Counted from the stretch's first letter, positions 26,531 to 40,430 are shown. The stretch: 64,000 bases of DNA from Maea johnstoni (GCA_963942565.1 OZ012686.1:33305435-33369434); one strand, 5' to 3'. Numbers and translations: made by a program. Notes: generated from the letters alone by a model not told the origin.

Positions 26531-26939
26531 TAGGCCGATGGCAAAAAGGTGACCCATCGTTAATTGGGGGAGAATTCCTCAACTAAGGTACTCTAACTGG
26601 TTTTCTTAGAGATCACACACTGTAAATAGACGTTATCATGTATAGGATAGTAATGGTGCTTTGGACTGCATCCCTGTAAGCTTGGGTGGTGAATAGACGG
26701 CCGCTTAAGTGTTTGTTCAGGACACGATTCATGGTAGGCTCTTTAGCAAGTTGACCACGTTTACATATCGTAGCTGATCACCACAGTGACTAAACTTATT
26801 TAACCCATATTAAACCCATATTAAATCAATATCTAACCCTATATCCTGAAAATATTTTGTTCAATCCTCCTGCAATCATCGTAACAAATACCGTAAATAG
26901 CTGGAGTCATGAATACTTATGATTGTCTTATGATTGTAT

Positions 26940-26942
26940 ATA

Positions 26943-27012
<70 letters not shown>

Positions 27013-27027
27013 TACATATATATATAC

Positions 27028-27089
<62 letters not shown>

Positions 27090-27090
27090 A
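26940..27090. repeat. (TA)n followed by (GT)n
   Basis: TA tract with interruptions to ~27066, then GT repeats to ~27090. It marks the left edge of duplication block B, as the TA tract at 4204 does for block A. Confidence 0.9.
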
Positions 27091-27656
27091 AAAGCAGTAA
27101 TTAGAAATATAGGAAAGTTAATAATAAACACCAGAAATTGATCTATAACAACTAGAAAATGATTTGTAAATACTTGAAAATGATTTTTAGAACTGTAAAG
27201 GCTTTTTAAGAATTTATATATGAATTTCTAGTATCTATAAATCATTTTATAGTATTCATAACTGGTTTTCGAATATTTGAAAAAGCAGTCGTTAGTAAAT
27301 ACTAGAAAATAATTTATTAGTATTTGAAATGCTTACTAAGCTCTCAAAGTGCCTACATGAAATGGCATGTAGTAACATGACTGCATACAAAAGATTTTGT
27401 TTTGAATATCTCCCTTTACCTTCCGTCTATTGGTAAGGCTTCAAAGGAAAGATGGGGCGGAAGGATGCTAATAAACTAATAATTAACACACAGCTGTCAA
27501 AAATAGACCTTTATGTTAGCAAGTTAACATGCAATGGTACAAACAAACAAGCTGTTAGAATTGGATATTGTTACAGAAACTGGTCTGAGAGCCAGCACTC
27601 TATAAAAAGCTTCAGCTGTAAGCCCTGGAGATTGCGATATACATTTTTTTGCAAAA

Positions 27657-28745
27657 TAGACAAAGGGAAAACATATATAAATTTACAGTTAAGTTAATAC
27701 TATGACTACCAGTAATACCAATTTCTCTCTCAAGTGCACATGATAAAAGTGACATAGGAAGCCAGTTTCTGAAAATCAGAGAGAATGGGCAAGGGAGCTG
27801 GCCTGGATAGCATAGGCGTCCTCAGTTAAATTGGCCATCTCTCTTACTGGAACAAAAATAGTATGACTACTAATTAACATACTACCAATCCCATAACTAC
27901 AGTGATCAGATCCCTTGAGCTTGCTTAGATCCACTCCAACTCAAAACTCATACCTTCACTCATAAACAATCCTGGATTAAAATCCTTCAGTTGAGTCTGG
28001 TATAGCCCAGTTGTGTTATATAACACACACCAGCAACCTCAAATTATGGCGGGCCAGACCACATCATATAATACGTGTCAAAAATCACAAAGTAGTGGCA
28101 GATCATACCTGCATTATACCAAGAACCAACAATCATAAGCAATGAATGGGGTAGTCTCACAATATTATTCTATTGAACTGGATCACTCAAGACAAGTACT
28201 AGGCCTGGGACCGGGCTTTTACATAATCACAGACATTCACTTGGTCAAGTGCTAAAACGTAATAAATGATCATCTTGCACATTCTTATCTTAATCAAGTA
28301 TGAGTACACATTCTAAATGTTTGAACCTGAGGAGAGTCTTAAGCTAGGGTTCCACATCGAGCTGTTGCGAATGCGACTTTATGTAAATGATATTGTAATG
28401 AGGAAAACCCCTAAATATGCCAAATGGGCAAGTCGGAAGAATAATAGTGAAAATCTCCCCAAAACTTCTCCTTTAAGTACTTATGACCTATTCTCTTGTA
28501 GGAAGCAGCTCAATACTACTGTTGTCCTTGGACAGGTAAAATCCCTGAGATGCAGGAAAAAGATGGTGAAGATGAGATAAGACTTGTCCTACAGGGCGGA
28601 TTCATACTTAAGACACTTCTAGGAGAGATTATATATGAAAACAGAGCAACATGGTGAGCAATATTTGACCAAAAGATGTCAAACAGCTGGTTTAACGATC
28701 CCTCTTCGAATATTCTAACAAATTACTCTTTTTTGACAAGTTATG
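27657..28745. repeat. Single-copy counterpart of the 1,104-bp unit
   Basis: Matches both units at 4937-7147 along its length. It includes an open frame of 87 codons at 28317-28580 that begins MFEPEESLKLGF. Present once here, so it provides the unduplicated state. Confidence 0.85.
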
Positions 28746-29758
28746 TTCTAGGTTATCAGTCTGTGTGTGCACTCCAAATGCCAAAGGGCTAGGGTCTGAC
28801 AGACCATTCGGTATGTACAATTTTCAATATGACATGGACCAACTGGATCTGCATATGCCAAGCAGACTTTCACATTTATGTTGCATCAGAGATATGTATA
28901 CCCATCTACATATCCCTGATTGCATTCAACATTCCCTTCGCAGCTATATCCTAGGTTGTTTGTCTTTAATAATTAATTGCAGCAATGATTACAAACATTG
29001 TACACATGAAAATATCAGATTGAACAACATTATCGCAACAAACAACATTTTTTTCATTCACAGAAACTGATATAAAATCTCTTGAATATACTATGGCTTT
29101 TGATGGATCCCTGCTCATTTTTTTCCAAAGTATAACCTTACATAACATGCTTGCAGTACTTTTGCAATAGATTCAAAGCCATCTCCAGAATTTAGAAATA
29201 GGTAAAAAGGTAAATCACAAACAATCAAATCTGTGTCGATTGACAATATCATTGGAGGTAACAACTTAAGTTTTCATTCATAAAACTGCAAAAAGCTTTG
29301 TGCTAGACCAACTGTAAGTCACATAATATATTGCCTTCCCAAAAATCACTGTTCAAAGGTTACGTGAATTGGACCCCAAGAGCTGCTCCATTCTGCGGAT
29401 GGCTTGTACAGCATGAACTTCTACAGGGAAGGGGCTGTTGTCAAGTAAAATCACTTCATACAGGCCAAGAGGGAGGGAAACCAAAAGTAAAAGCCAACCA
29501 CAATACATGTATTACCACCATACTGATATACATCTTAAAACTACATTTCAATTGATCAACATAATTATAGAAAAGTACAAGTACTCTTTTTGATAGAGAA
29601 GTTTCGATAGGTTTTGATATTAAGCGAAACCAATCGAGTTTCAATGCATCCCTGCAATATCAAACGTTTTGTAAGTTGAAAATGCCACTCTTCTGATTGA
29701 TTGAAATTGACCTACCCTTTATTTTAGACTCATCCTAGCACTCAAACATGCTATCTGC

Positions 29759-29780
29759 ACCCCCCCCCCCCCCCCCCCCC
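29759..29780. repeat. C-homopolymer
   Basis: About 20 consecutive C within non-coding sequence. Similar homopolymers lie at ~901, ~48001 and, as G, at ~52188. Confidence 0.9.
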
Positions 29781-30169
29781 ATCCAACTCATTGGGAGGGT
29801 TCATTTTTATGACATCCTGCTGCCCCTTTGATTACTATGGAGCAGTCCTCATCACAACAGTTGGTGAAGTTATAAAAAGTTCTCAATCTAAAATATCATC
29901 GCCAATAATGCATCAAAGATAATAGTAAGTCTGGTAAAGTATGCAGGAAGAAAAATAATGCCGTATTGCCAAATTAACCATTTTACACTTATTGGAATTC
30001 ACAGTGGATTTTATTAAATGGTAGAAATAATCAAAAGTATCACTGATATCATCTCACACATACAATATATCAGAAAATATTACCATATCAAAAATATGGA
30101 TAAAGTTCAAGTACGCTCCAACAAAAATCAGAAAATCTATATCTACAACTAAAATATTGATAAAATTTA

Positions 30170-30321
<152 letters not shown>

Positions 30322-31679
30322 CATATTACAATTTAAGGCCCCTCATACAAACTTCATTTTAAGCTTGTGCCTTTGTCTAATAAGTACACATTAATCAAAA
30401 CTAAATCCGTTTCGCTATTTGGATAAAAATCAACTTTCTGATATATTTTTTACTTCACAATGAAGAAGGCACTTCACATCTAAAAGTTATTTTCACACAG
30501 AGTCTGCCAGAGGAATCTAATTAAGTTATATAATACATGAGAGTAAATGTAGAAGACTTTGATGGCATGATATTATTTTCACTAAGCATTTGCTAATATT
30601 AGAGGATAAATGCTTTGGAGTATATTCGAGACATTCACTATGTGAATAGAGAGAAGTACATACTATGGGCCGTTGATTACACCTCGACTACATCTGAGTA
30701 TTTCAGCGTTTTTTCATTTTGACTTTGTACCAAAGTTATGCACTCTACAAGTTGAAAATACACCTTATTCTCAGTTTTGCTAAAGAAATGGTCAAAAAAT
30801 TTAAAGAAGCAAACATTTGGAAAAATTCTTGCCCTCATTGATCTTTTTTTCCCTGGTGTATAATTGTGGATTGAAGTTCCGATTGAAAATCCTACGCATG
30901 TTTCCTTTTCAGTTTTTAATCGCCAAAAGCCTTACACCCTGCTTATAAGAGTACATTTATGTATACTTCATATAGGCTAACTAGCCAAATAAAAATCAAA
31001 GAAAGGGGGAAAAACAAAGCAAAGAAATTAACCCCATTAGCGGTCTAACATATGTTAAGCCATTCTCTCCGTGAAAGATTAGGGAATGTATCCAATCTTC
31101 CAGCTAATGAAAAGATTAAGATATTCTTTGTATTGATATTTCAAAACTTAAGTTGTGTTAGAGTGAAATATGTAAACCTTAATGTTTATTCATATCAATA
31201 TCTTATCAATCCTGTAACTATATAACTCTACCTCAATAGAAAAAAAGGTAAGACATCAACAGATGTTATTAGAGTAAGAGAAAAATTCATTAACCCGAAA
31301 TCTTACTCATTTGAATACCAATACTTTTGGACTAAGACTGCAAGTAACCCCCGTTCATGCTAAAACCTTCAATTAGCAAAGTACTTGGGGAGGTTTATTG
31401 ATTGGGTTCTCAGTATAAAGTATCACCTTCGAAAACATTTTTTAAAAACACCTTTGCCGGAAAAATATTATCAGTATTGAGTCTGGCCTGTTTTGCTCAA
31501 GCAGACATGAATGATTCAATTTAAATAGCAGAGGCGTGAGAATCAAGTACACGACCAAATATATATCAGACACATAGTCAGGATTCTGACACTTAATGAC
31601 ATATCTACAAGCTTCATTGGATTGTGCAAATTCAAAGTTACCATTGCAGAGGGTCACAGTCGCAGATACAGAGGGGATT

Positions 31680-32015
31680 CAAGGGGTTTGATGAACACCC
31701 TTTACAATACAAAATGTTGAGTTTCTTGCTAATAATTTGCTCCTTTCCTTTAGTTTTGCATAAAACCAATGAGGTAGCTCTACCTCTGTGTTAAAACGCA
31801 TCCCCTTCAAAGAAATCATGATCAGAGGGTTACAGGCGCAGATACAGAGGGGATTCAAGGGGTTGGATATACCCCCTTTACAATGCAAAATGTTGATTTT
31901 CTTGCCAAGAATTGGCCCTTTCCTTTAGTTTTGCTTAAAACCAATGAGGTAGCTCTACCTCTGTGTTAAAACGCATACCATTTAAAGAAATCCCGGATCT
32001 GCCCAGATACCCAGA
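31680..32015. repeat. ~174-bp tandem repeat, two units (downstream of gene B)
   Basis: Same unit as 12983-13500, containing CCCTTTACAATACAAAATG and the CTACCTCTGTGTTAAAA motif. There are two units here against three in block A. A B-specific stretch (~31215-31640) precedes it. Confidence 0.85.
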
Positions 32016-32336
32016 AACAAACAAATCACTTTGAATAATTCACAAACCAGATACTTAATACTAGATGTCCATATTTCAAGATTTTCTCAAAATTTATATT
32101 TTCTAAAAACAAGATTTAGGAAGCTTAAATCAATTCGAAGGGAAATATGTAATGATACAAGTTTAAAACACACAGTAGTGTCGCCATTTTTGGATGCAGA
32201 GAATGCAATCATAAGGTTGATTGATGTTGACTGAATAAATGTAAAGAAAGAAATTCATGGATTTATGTGATCTTCTAAAACAAACCTGTCCTTTGGGTAT
32301 TTTGTATCTGTTTTATTCGACTGTCTCTTTAGAGTA

Positions 32337-35300
32337 TTAGGATTTCTGTTGCAAAGGCGGCGCTGTTCCATGCTGCAGCTGAAGGGAAGTATAGTCAGGG
32401 GGGTGCTCCCCTCCACTCTGGCCAAGGGTGGTGTATTCTGGGTTCTGTGGAGCAGGTTGTGCTTGAGGCATGCTGTATGGCCCTGGGTATTGCCCACCGG
32501 CAGGGGCCACCCCGTACGGGGCAGGGGCTGCAACTGGTGGTGCTCCATATTGGACCGGGTATTGGGGTTGGGGTGCTCCGTACTGCCCTGGTGGCATGTT
32601 AACTGCCGCTGGTGCTGAAAGAGCAGAAGGCAATGACCATCATTTGCAATCCAGAAATACATTAACCAATAATAATAATTATTTCTATGTAATGAAGAGA
32701 AGACAGATCTTCCACAATTTATTTTAGATGACAAACATCAATTTCTATTAGTCATATCAAATTTTTCTGGACTTAAACTTGAACGCTCGCTTTAAGTTTC
32801 CATCTATTAACAAAACGTTTCATGTCACATTCTCAGCACTAGAAAGTGTTTAGGGATTGAATTGCCACGTTTGACAACTTTTAAAGTAGAAAAAATACCT
32901 CTTAAACTGAACAAATTATGAAAGTATAATTTTATACTTTATGAACTCTCATTTGCCTGTTAAAATAAAGATGAGTATCATTTTTGTATTTGATTTTTTT
33001 ACATGACTTAATGAATTCCAAAAAATGTACCTTATTTGTTTGAATAAGCTCACAGACATACCCTTCTATGTCTTCGACCAGTCAGTCTGGCATAAGCCTA
33101 CTATGTTTCCCACTATCAACAAATGGTAGACTTAAAAGCTCTGTCACATTCTCCACACTCGAAAGCATTTTGGGGTTTACCTGTCACATTTTAACTTTAT
33201 AAGTTGATTAAATGTCTTTAAAACTGGACAGTCTTCAACAGGGTTTTAATTTTCAATTTTCATTTACCTGTGAAAATATAGATCAGTATCATTTTTGAAT
33301 TTCTTTTTTTGAGTGACTTTCATGAATTCAAAATAAAGTACCTTCCTTATCTGACTATCATGAACCTATGCCACGAAGCATGCATGTTCTTAATACTTAA
33401 GGCTTTTTTCTTGCTGTAGGACTTCTGTAATGTGTATACCCCTTCTTACCTTGTACTACATAAGTTGTTTGACCAGTGCTGGTAGTGGTGGCCACAGCTT
33501 GCTGAGGTCCAGTTGGGGTCATTATGATGACCTGCTGACCATTCTGGACATAGTGGACGGTGTTGGCAGTCTGGAAGAAGCAATGATATTTGGAATCATT
33601 TAGAAGTAAAGATTGATTTCCTAAAGAATATATTACAACCTGGAAAAGTACAATTTCCAGAGCATTTTCTGGAAAAAGAAAATTGATAAATAAATGTTGA
33701 GCAGGAGCCAATCAACAACTCTCCTTCAGTATTTTGTGTCTTCATGATTAATTTTAAACATATCCTCACAAGTGCCATAGGTCCTGACACCACTTGCCTG
33801 AAGGTACGCCAAGAGTTCTAGTTACAGCATCAAAAGACCATTGCATGCAAGATAGCCGCAACCATTCTACCAAGATTTGTTCAGAGAAAAACTATCTTCA
33901 TTTTGAGGTTTGCAGCATGAGCATACAGTTTTGCAACAGACCGCTGCGTGCCAGATAGCCACAACCAGTTCTACCAGGATTCATACTGAGAAATACTTAC
34001 TTCATTTTGAGGTTTGCAGCATGAGCATACAGTTCTGCAACAAACCGCTGCGTGCCAGATAGCTACAACCAGTTCTACCAGGATTTAAATTGAGAAATAC
34101 TTACTTCATTTGGAGGTTTGCAGCATGAGCATACAGTTCTGCAACAGACCGCTGCGTGCCAGATAGCTACAACCAGTTCTACAAGGATTTACATTGAGAA
34201 ATACTTACTTCATTTGGAGGTTTGCAGCATGAGCATACAGCTCTGCAACACACCGCTGTGTGCCAGATAGCCACAACCAGTTCTACCAGGATTCATACTG
34301 AGAAATACTTACTTCATTTTGAGGTTTGCAGCATGAGCATACAGTTCTGCAACAGACTGCTGTGAGCCAGATAGCTACAACCAGTTCTATCAGCATTTAG
34401 ACTGAGAAATACTTACTTCATTTTGAGGTTTGCAGCATGAGCATACAGTTCTGCAACAGACCGCTGCGTGCCAGATAGCTACAACCAGTTCTACCAGGAT
34501 TTAGACTGAGAAATACTTACTTCATTTGGAGGTTTGCAGCATGAGCATACAGTTCTGCAACAGACCGCTGTGTGCCAGATAGCCACAACCAGTTCTACCA
34601 GGATTCATACTGAGAAATACTTACTTCATTTTGAGGTTTGCAGCATGAGCATACAGTTCTGCAACAGACCGCTGCGTGCCAGATAGCGACAAAAAACTCC
34701 ACCAGGACAGTGCACAGCAAGATAGCATTCAGAGCCGATCCTGTATCCTAAAAACAACATTTTTTTTTATTTATATTTTCAAATCATTTTTTTCCAACAT
34801 GTCAATATGTACAGTGTTACAAGATGGTGTATGTATACAGTATAGTTTTTATATCAGTGAATCTGATATCTTTATCTTTAAATTATCTTTAAATTGTCAT
34901 CTCCATCTAAGATACTTCTGACAATAAGCTGATTTGAAGCTGATAGGGCCTATGGTATTTCTTTATAAAATCCTTCCAAGCGGTCTGGATGTCTGCCTTG
35001 ACCATGCAGATTTCTCCAAGCAAGAATATTTTCACCATTTTTTATCATCATTTTTGGTAGAAAGCGAATAACAATAGCCTTTGCAGCCAGTGTTTTGGAA
35101 TATGACAGATATGAACCCCTCTTGAGATTGAAGGTCATGTCACAGGAATATTGACTTATGCTAGGACCTGGAAATCAGGTTCTAAACCACTGTAGGACCT
35201 GGAAATCAGGTTCTAAACCACATGGATGGAAGTACTTTTTTAGGCTTACAGAACCTTTGACATTACCTAACACATGGATAATCAGATCACATTCAGATGG

Positions 35301-38300
35301 TCTTATTTTCAAGTGAAGAGCAAGTCTTGACATTTTGTCAAAACACACAAGCAGATATGTTATCTAAGAGGTGCCAAATCATATCAAAATACCCCATTAT
35401 TGATAATTCTATCAGTATTCATGAACTATGAGCTGTATCCTGTACAATGCAAAGTGCTGTTGTCTAATTCCATTGACTCAATTTTCAGATATTCAATTTT
35501 CAGAAAAGATCTGGGTATGGGGAAGGTCTATACCTTAATACCTTTTACCTACTTAATTGCCTCTAATGCTAAAAACCCTTACATTCCAAGTTCAACTATT
35601 AACACTTCATCAACAACTTTTACTGATGGTGCAATTAATTAATAAATTAAGAGAACCAAGTTGAATTACAAATTGCCAAAATAAGGTTTGCTGAAAATAC
35701 ACACAGTGAAATTCAACACTATTGTAAAAAAAGGTAATGATTCATTGCATGCACATACATAGGTAATTAATGCACATAAATCTTTATAAATGAATAATAT
35801 GTTAGCTACAAATAATACGTTATCTACAAGCAATATTTGTAATTTACAATGCAGGCATGTCTAAACACAGAGCAGATGTAGTAAATCCAGTCCACAGACA
35901 CCTAAGAGTATAAGATACATAGAAAACATTTTTGATGAAATATAACTATAAAAGAAAGAGTTTAAAAAAGAATAATCTTATTTGAAAAAGAAAATGATTT
36001 GCTTTATGACATTTTAGAGCTATTGGTTTAGAAAGTCTACTGCCTACAAATGTAAGTTATTTTTACCGATCCACATCTTCTATACACGTTCGCATCGTAA
36101 TCGTAATAACATTCATAGTTATTGTGTAGGATCAAATCTGTTGTGACGAAACCAAGCATGATTGGGACGAAGATAGCCGCTGCAAGGATGGACATCACCA
36201 TTGTTGCGATAATCTACAAAACATGCATAGATAGGCTGAAACAGTGACTCTAAACACTTAAGCTTAAATATGAACATGTGTGGCGTAGGGATTAAATACA
36301 CAGTTGTAAGAAAAGCTGCTACCAGAGTTGTGATTCTCTAAAGCATAAGAGAACCACCATTATAGGTACAAAAATGGGGTTTAAAGTACAGATATGAAAC
36401 CCTGTCATGAAGGTTGTAACTTTCCCTAAAAAAACGCCATCATAGATACAAAAAGTGGGTTCAATCAACATCCATGAAATCCTGTTACTAGGCTTGTAAT
36501 TTTCCCTATGAGAACCCACCATCATAGGTATAAAAGTGGGTTGTTTCAATAGCTGTTAAACCCTATAACCAGGGTTTCAATTTCCCCCATGAGTACTATG
36601 AGTATCATGGGTCCCAAAATAGGGTTTAAATTAAAGGCAGTGAAAACCATAGTTGTTAGGCCTAGAATTTCTTTTTGTTTGTTTCCTGTAATGGTCAAAA
36701 AAAAATAGGGTAGGTAGGTCGGTAAAACATTTTTTGGATTATTTCATTGTTCAAAAGTGTGTGTTTTATGCTTGTTTTATGTTGATTAGGAGTTGGAATA
36801 GCAGAAAAACTTTGAGGTAGGGATTTTTTTAAATAAAAATAAAAAACTTGTTAGGGTAGAGTTACAGGAAACAAACAACCTTTTTAGGCTTTATTACCCC
36901 TGTAATTACCTCCCATTATAGGTATGAAAGTCTATGTTTAATAAATCAACATCATAAATTAGAAATTTGAAATAAGCAAATCTTGACAGGTGCTTAGTAG
37001 AACTGTCATGGGTATCCAGAACTGTTCGATTCAGTGACTGAAAAAAGGGTTTTTGATACTGTATGAGGACTTAATGATTTGATTTTATACCATTCCATTA
37101 AATTTAACCTGATTTGGGCCCAGCTTGCCTGCTCAGCTACCTGATCAGATACAAGTGAAAATCAGGCTTACTTCCTCCTTAACCCATTAACACTCAGAGC
37201 AGCCAAAACAGGCCTGACAATTTTGGAAATATTTCTTTAACAAAAGCATTTTTTGCAAAATAATTGAAGGAGAAATGTAAAAGAGAAGTCAACCAACAAC
37301 TCTCCTTCAAATACTTTTGCTTTATTCCTAAGTTATTTTGAAAAGTATCAGAGTAGCAGACGATAATTTCTAGTGGATCTCTGAGTGTGAATGGGTTAAG
37401 AGCATGTAGACCTTTGCATAAATATGAAACCTGCATGCAACTTTACTTTACTTTTAATATCACTATTAAAGCATGAATGGGTAACTCACAGTGCAATTGG
37501 ACTTGGACTTAGAGGATTGGATCCCAAATGCTCCTGGAATGATGAACTAAACAAAAGAAAAAAGGAAAATAATAGATATGATGATAGTTATGTGTCACAC
37601 AAACTACTTACTTCAAGAGTTGAGCCCTGCCCACTAGTCTTTTCTTAAAAACAATTTTAAAGTTGTAGGCTATCCTTTATATTTTGATTTGGAACTGTAC
37701 TAAAGGACAACTGGCATGTTCTTTAGCTGATAATATTCTTAATATTCCTCTGAGCATGACCTTAAATTGTCACTTCAGTTATAGCCAGCCGGGCTACAGA
37801 GGCAAATATTCTTATAGCCCTACACACTTTTCTGTAGCCTATAGCCTGTAGCTATGGGACTAGTGGTTAGCTGGACCCCTGCATGTGACAACTTTTCTTC
37901 TCCAGTGTCATGTATTTTTTCAGGTATTGTTTAAATACAAAAAAAGTTTTGAGTATAGAGATATTTATAAGGCTTTGAAGAGAGCAAATCACTCAAAAAA
38001 TAAATCGTTTTGATCCCTGGCATCTCATTCTTTTTTTTGTAGTTTTTATTTTGTGATGAGAACCAGGGATTGATTGGTACCAGAGTTACACTCTGTCCAG
38101 ACCGGCACAATTGAATCTCTGGCAGAGTGTGGAGCGATGACTTGAAGTTCTACATAAAAACACCTCCGTGTTTTGCGTTAATCAATCATTTTTATGTTTA
38201 TCTGTCAAATTGACAAAGAAAAATGTCTTTATAGGTGAGATGTGTATTTCTGACTCAGCAATTGTTTTCATTTTGTGAAATCTGCAGTTAAATTGTTAAC

Positions 38301-38792
38301 GCCATCATGCACTGCTATGTTGGAGGTCAGCACTGTCTTTCATGACAGCAGACTGGTCCTGTACCGCGTTCCTGGACCATACAGTACCCGCACGACTAGG
38401 GTTGAGTGCAGAGAGATTGAGCCCATATGCAACACTCAGGTTTGGCTCAGGGTGGTTTTGACCTTTTTGAATTGAACCAAGATGAAGATAGGTTAGGCAA
38501 CCCATCATGGTAAACCGTAAGGAATTCCTAAAACAAATCGATGCAAAGTTGTGTAGATCAAATGTATAATACTCACCATTGCTCCACACCATATCGGGCT
38601 CCCAATATAACTAAAACTGAAGTATCTCATGGATGGTGTGAATAAAGCTGCAAATCCAAACACTACAGACAGAATTCCACAAGTAAGCTGTGTGATTCCC
38701 AGAGCCTTGGCAGTTTTACTTGCAAATCCTGGCCGGGCCCTCATCTGGTCCCGCACTTGTCCTGGAGTCATCGCTTGACCTACAGTAGCCAT
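32337..38792 (-). CDS. Gene B: MS4A/CD20-like four-pass membrane protein, six coding exons
   Basis: Exons on the minus strand, 5' to 3': 38577-38792, 37490-37546, 36067-36213, 34625-34747, 33450-33570, 32337-32614. The joined frame is open for 313 aa and follows gene A exon by exon. Exon 3 is one codon longer (147 nt) and exon 6 is two codons shorter. The N-terminus, TM1, TM2, TM3 and tail are close to A. The loop between TM3 and TM4 (ECYYDYDANVYRRC) is strongly changed but keeps its two Cys. The tail has NPEY, PPDY and paired YxxL motifs. Exon 4 adjoins a 104-bp repeat array (33897-34624). Intron 2 (36214-37489) holds two MITEs absent from A. The start is chosen at the ATG directly after an acceptor-like TTTGTAG. 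The gene lies in the second copy of a ~15-17 kb segmental duplication with A. It looks intact. Confidence 0.85.
33897..34624 (-). repeat. Exon 4 array in gene B: seven extra 104-bp exon-end/donor units
   Basis: Copies of the exon 4 end have their last exon base at 33897, 34001, 34105, 34209, 34313, 34417 and 34521, then the real exon 4 at 34625. The spacing is exactly 104 bp throughout. Each unit carries the second half of TM4 in frame ([19 protein letters not shown] type) followed by GTAAGTATTTCTCA. The unit farthest from the exon has a damaged donor. No pyrimidine-rich acceptor precedes the units, so they resemble repeated alternative donors, not full exons. Confidence 0.92.
35162..35221. 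repeat. 31-bp tandem pair in intron 3 of gene B
   Basis: TAGGACCTGGAAATCAGG... occurs twice back to back (35162-35190 and 35193-35221), identical over 29 bp. Confidence 0.9.
36658..36891. mobile_element. MITE of the GTTTGTTTCCTGTAA family, copy 1
   Basis: Inverted ends: AGGCCTAGAATTTC...GTTTGTTTCCTGTAA at the left and its complement, ending ACAAACAACCTTTTTAGGCT, at the right. Interior words TAGGGTAGGTAGGTCGGTAAA match 55281-55518. It lies in intron 2 of gene B; intron 2 of A is uninterrupted at the same point (GTTGTTATTTTCCC). Confidence 0.8.
37183..37395. mobile_element. piggyBac-like MITE with TTAA target
   Basis: 213 bp, beginning CCCATTAACACTCAGAG and ending CTCTGAGTGTGAATGGG, between TTAA at 37179-37182 and 37396-37399. 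TTAA duplication and CCC/GGG ends are typical of piggyBac. Genes A (16798-16801) and C (58967-58970) have a single TTAA in otherwise matching intron 2 sequence. Confidence 0.92.
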
Positions 38793-39754
38793 CTACAAAC
38801 AATCAAGAAATGTGATCAAAACATTGCTAATTTCATATATTGATAAACATCTAAGGCAAAAGTGACATAAGGTTTAACCCCTCAGGCACCGACATAAGTA
38901 CATGCCTGTTGGCCACGGCAAGTAAATTTTTGATGAAAGGGCTTTCGTACAAGTACATTTTAATTTTCACTTTCCCGAACGGGCATGCTGATTTTTGAAC
39001 ACTTAACACAGTTTTGGTAGAGAAAATGGTCCAAATACCCAGAATATATGCTTGGTCCCAGTCCTATGCATATCAAGTACGTGTATTGGACCATGCATAG
39101 GCCGGATTCCGTATGGCAGAACCCGGCTACCACCTACCAATATCACAGCACACACGACGCTGTTTACGATGGAATTAGCCTTGTGACGTATGCCGGACAA
39201 ACACGTTTCTAGCAGTCGGCTTATTCCCGCCGATACTAACACATGTGCTGAGTTACGTTCGGCCAGACAGCACTCAGTTCGCACTGTCTGGTATTTCTCA
39301 TCAGACAAATATATGTATAATAAAAGTCCAGCCAGGCATATTCTTTCTCTGTTTTGACTTTTTATTAAAAATCAAATGAGGTTCCCAATGCAATAACATG
39401 CACACTTGCATATGACGGATTTTGCATATGACAGACCAATTTTCCTAGTCCCACTGAGTCTGTCATATCCGAATTCACCTGTATGTTCATGATTACCATT
39501 GATTAGACAAGGAAACTTCCTCCCTTAGGCTGTCCGTACCGTTGCCGGTATATTCATAGCATAATAACCTCCCGCAATAAAGGGAGCGTCACACATGCAC
39601 ATGCTTCCAACTATATTAATTATTGTGATATGACGTTCTGATTGTTGCATGATCCAAAATTTTGCAGCAATCTGTTCATGTGCTAAGTTTAGTTTAGATC
39701 TTCATTCAAAGCAAAAACTTGATCAAAACATGTTTGTAAGTCTTGTGATATAAT

Positions 39755-40228
39755 GGGAATTAATTACGGGAGGTAGCTGGTAGGTGATAGCGGCAATACC
39801 ACTGCCCTCTCAGCAGGGTCTTAGCCAGCAGGGTGTCTGGGTGTCTTTTGGACTCCCTAGTTCATGAAAAATACCTGATTTTAGGTAAAAAGACACCCTA
39901 CATTTTGGTATGTGTTTTTCATAAATACTAATTTCAAGTTAAATTTCTAAAAAACTTTAACTTCAAAATAATAACAAAGACATTTTATGAAGAATTGAAC
40001 ATATAATTACTTGATTTGATAATGTACATAATCAGTGTAATGATTTTTATATTTACAATCAGAGATTTTGGACACCCTAAATCCTTGAAATCCCAATTTG
40101 GACACCCTGTTATGAAAATCCTGGCTAAGTCCCTGCGAGAGGTCAGCAGCCAAAAGCTTGCCCTCTGGGCTCGGTTTTGGCTGCTGACTTGTATTGCCAC
40201 AATCACCTACTTCCCGTGATCAATTCCT
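39755..40228. mobile_element. Inverted-repeat element with nested hAT-like MITE
   Basis: Ends GGGAATTAATTACGGGAGGT and its near-complement ATCACGGGAAG-type at the right. Inside, 39814-40135 is bounded by CAGGGTCTTAGCCAG and CTGGCTAAGTCCCTG, the ends of a separate hAT-like MITE. A further small hairpin (GTCAGCAGCCAAAA...) lies at ~40140-40187. Confidence 0.7.
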
Positions 40229-40267
40229 ACATTTTTAAAACAAAGACGTTTGTTTTCTTTTACGAGC

Positions 40268-40430
40268 AATAATAAATGCCTTATAGACTGTTCCCCAGGG
40301 CGTTATGGGGATTTGCCATAGGCCTTCAGGCAGGTGGGCTGGCTGCGGGCCTTGGACCAGCCCACCCGCCTTCAGGCCCATGACAAATCCTCATAACGCC
40401 CTAGAAAACAGTCAATAAGGCTTTATTAAC
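40268..40430. mobile_element. Hairpin MITE
   Basis: Near-palindrome: AATAAATGCCTTATAGACTG at the left against CAGTCAATAAGGCTTTATT at the right, with CCAGGGCGTTATG and CATAACGCCCT inside and a GC-rich centre of GGTGGGCTGG/CCAGCCCACC type. Confidence 0.75.

Noticed and set aside
32349-32727. Antisense frames over exon 6 (for example [18 protein letters not shown]), also at 62908-63138
   Set aside because: Reverse-strand reading of the Pro/Tyr/Gly repeat; no splice or expression evidence.
33897-34747. CRISPR-like regular spacing of repeats
   Set aside because: Units are 104 bp of continuous exon/intron sequence with no separate unique spacers, and the DNA is eukaryotic.
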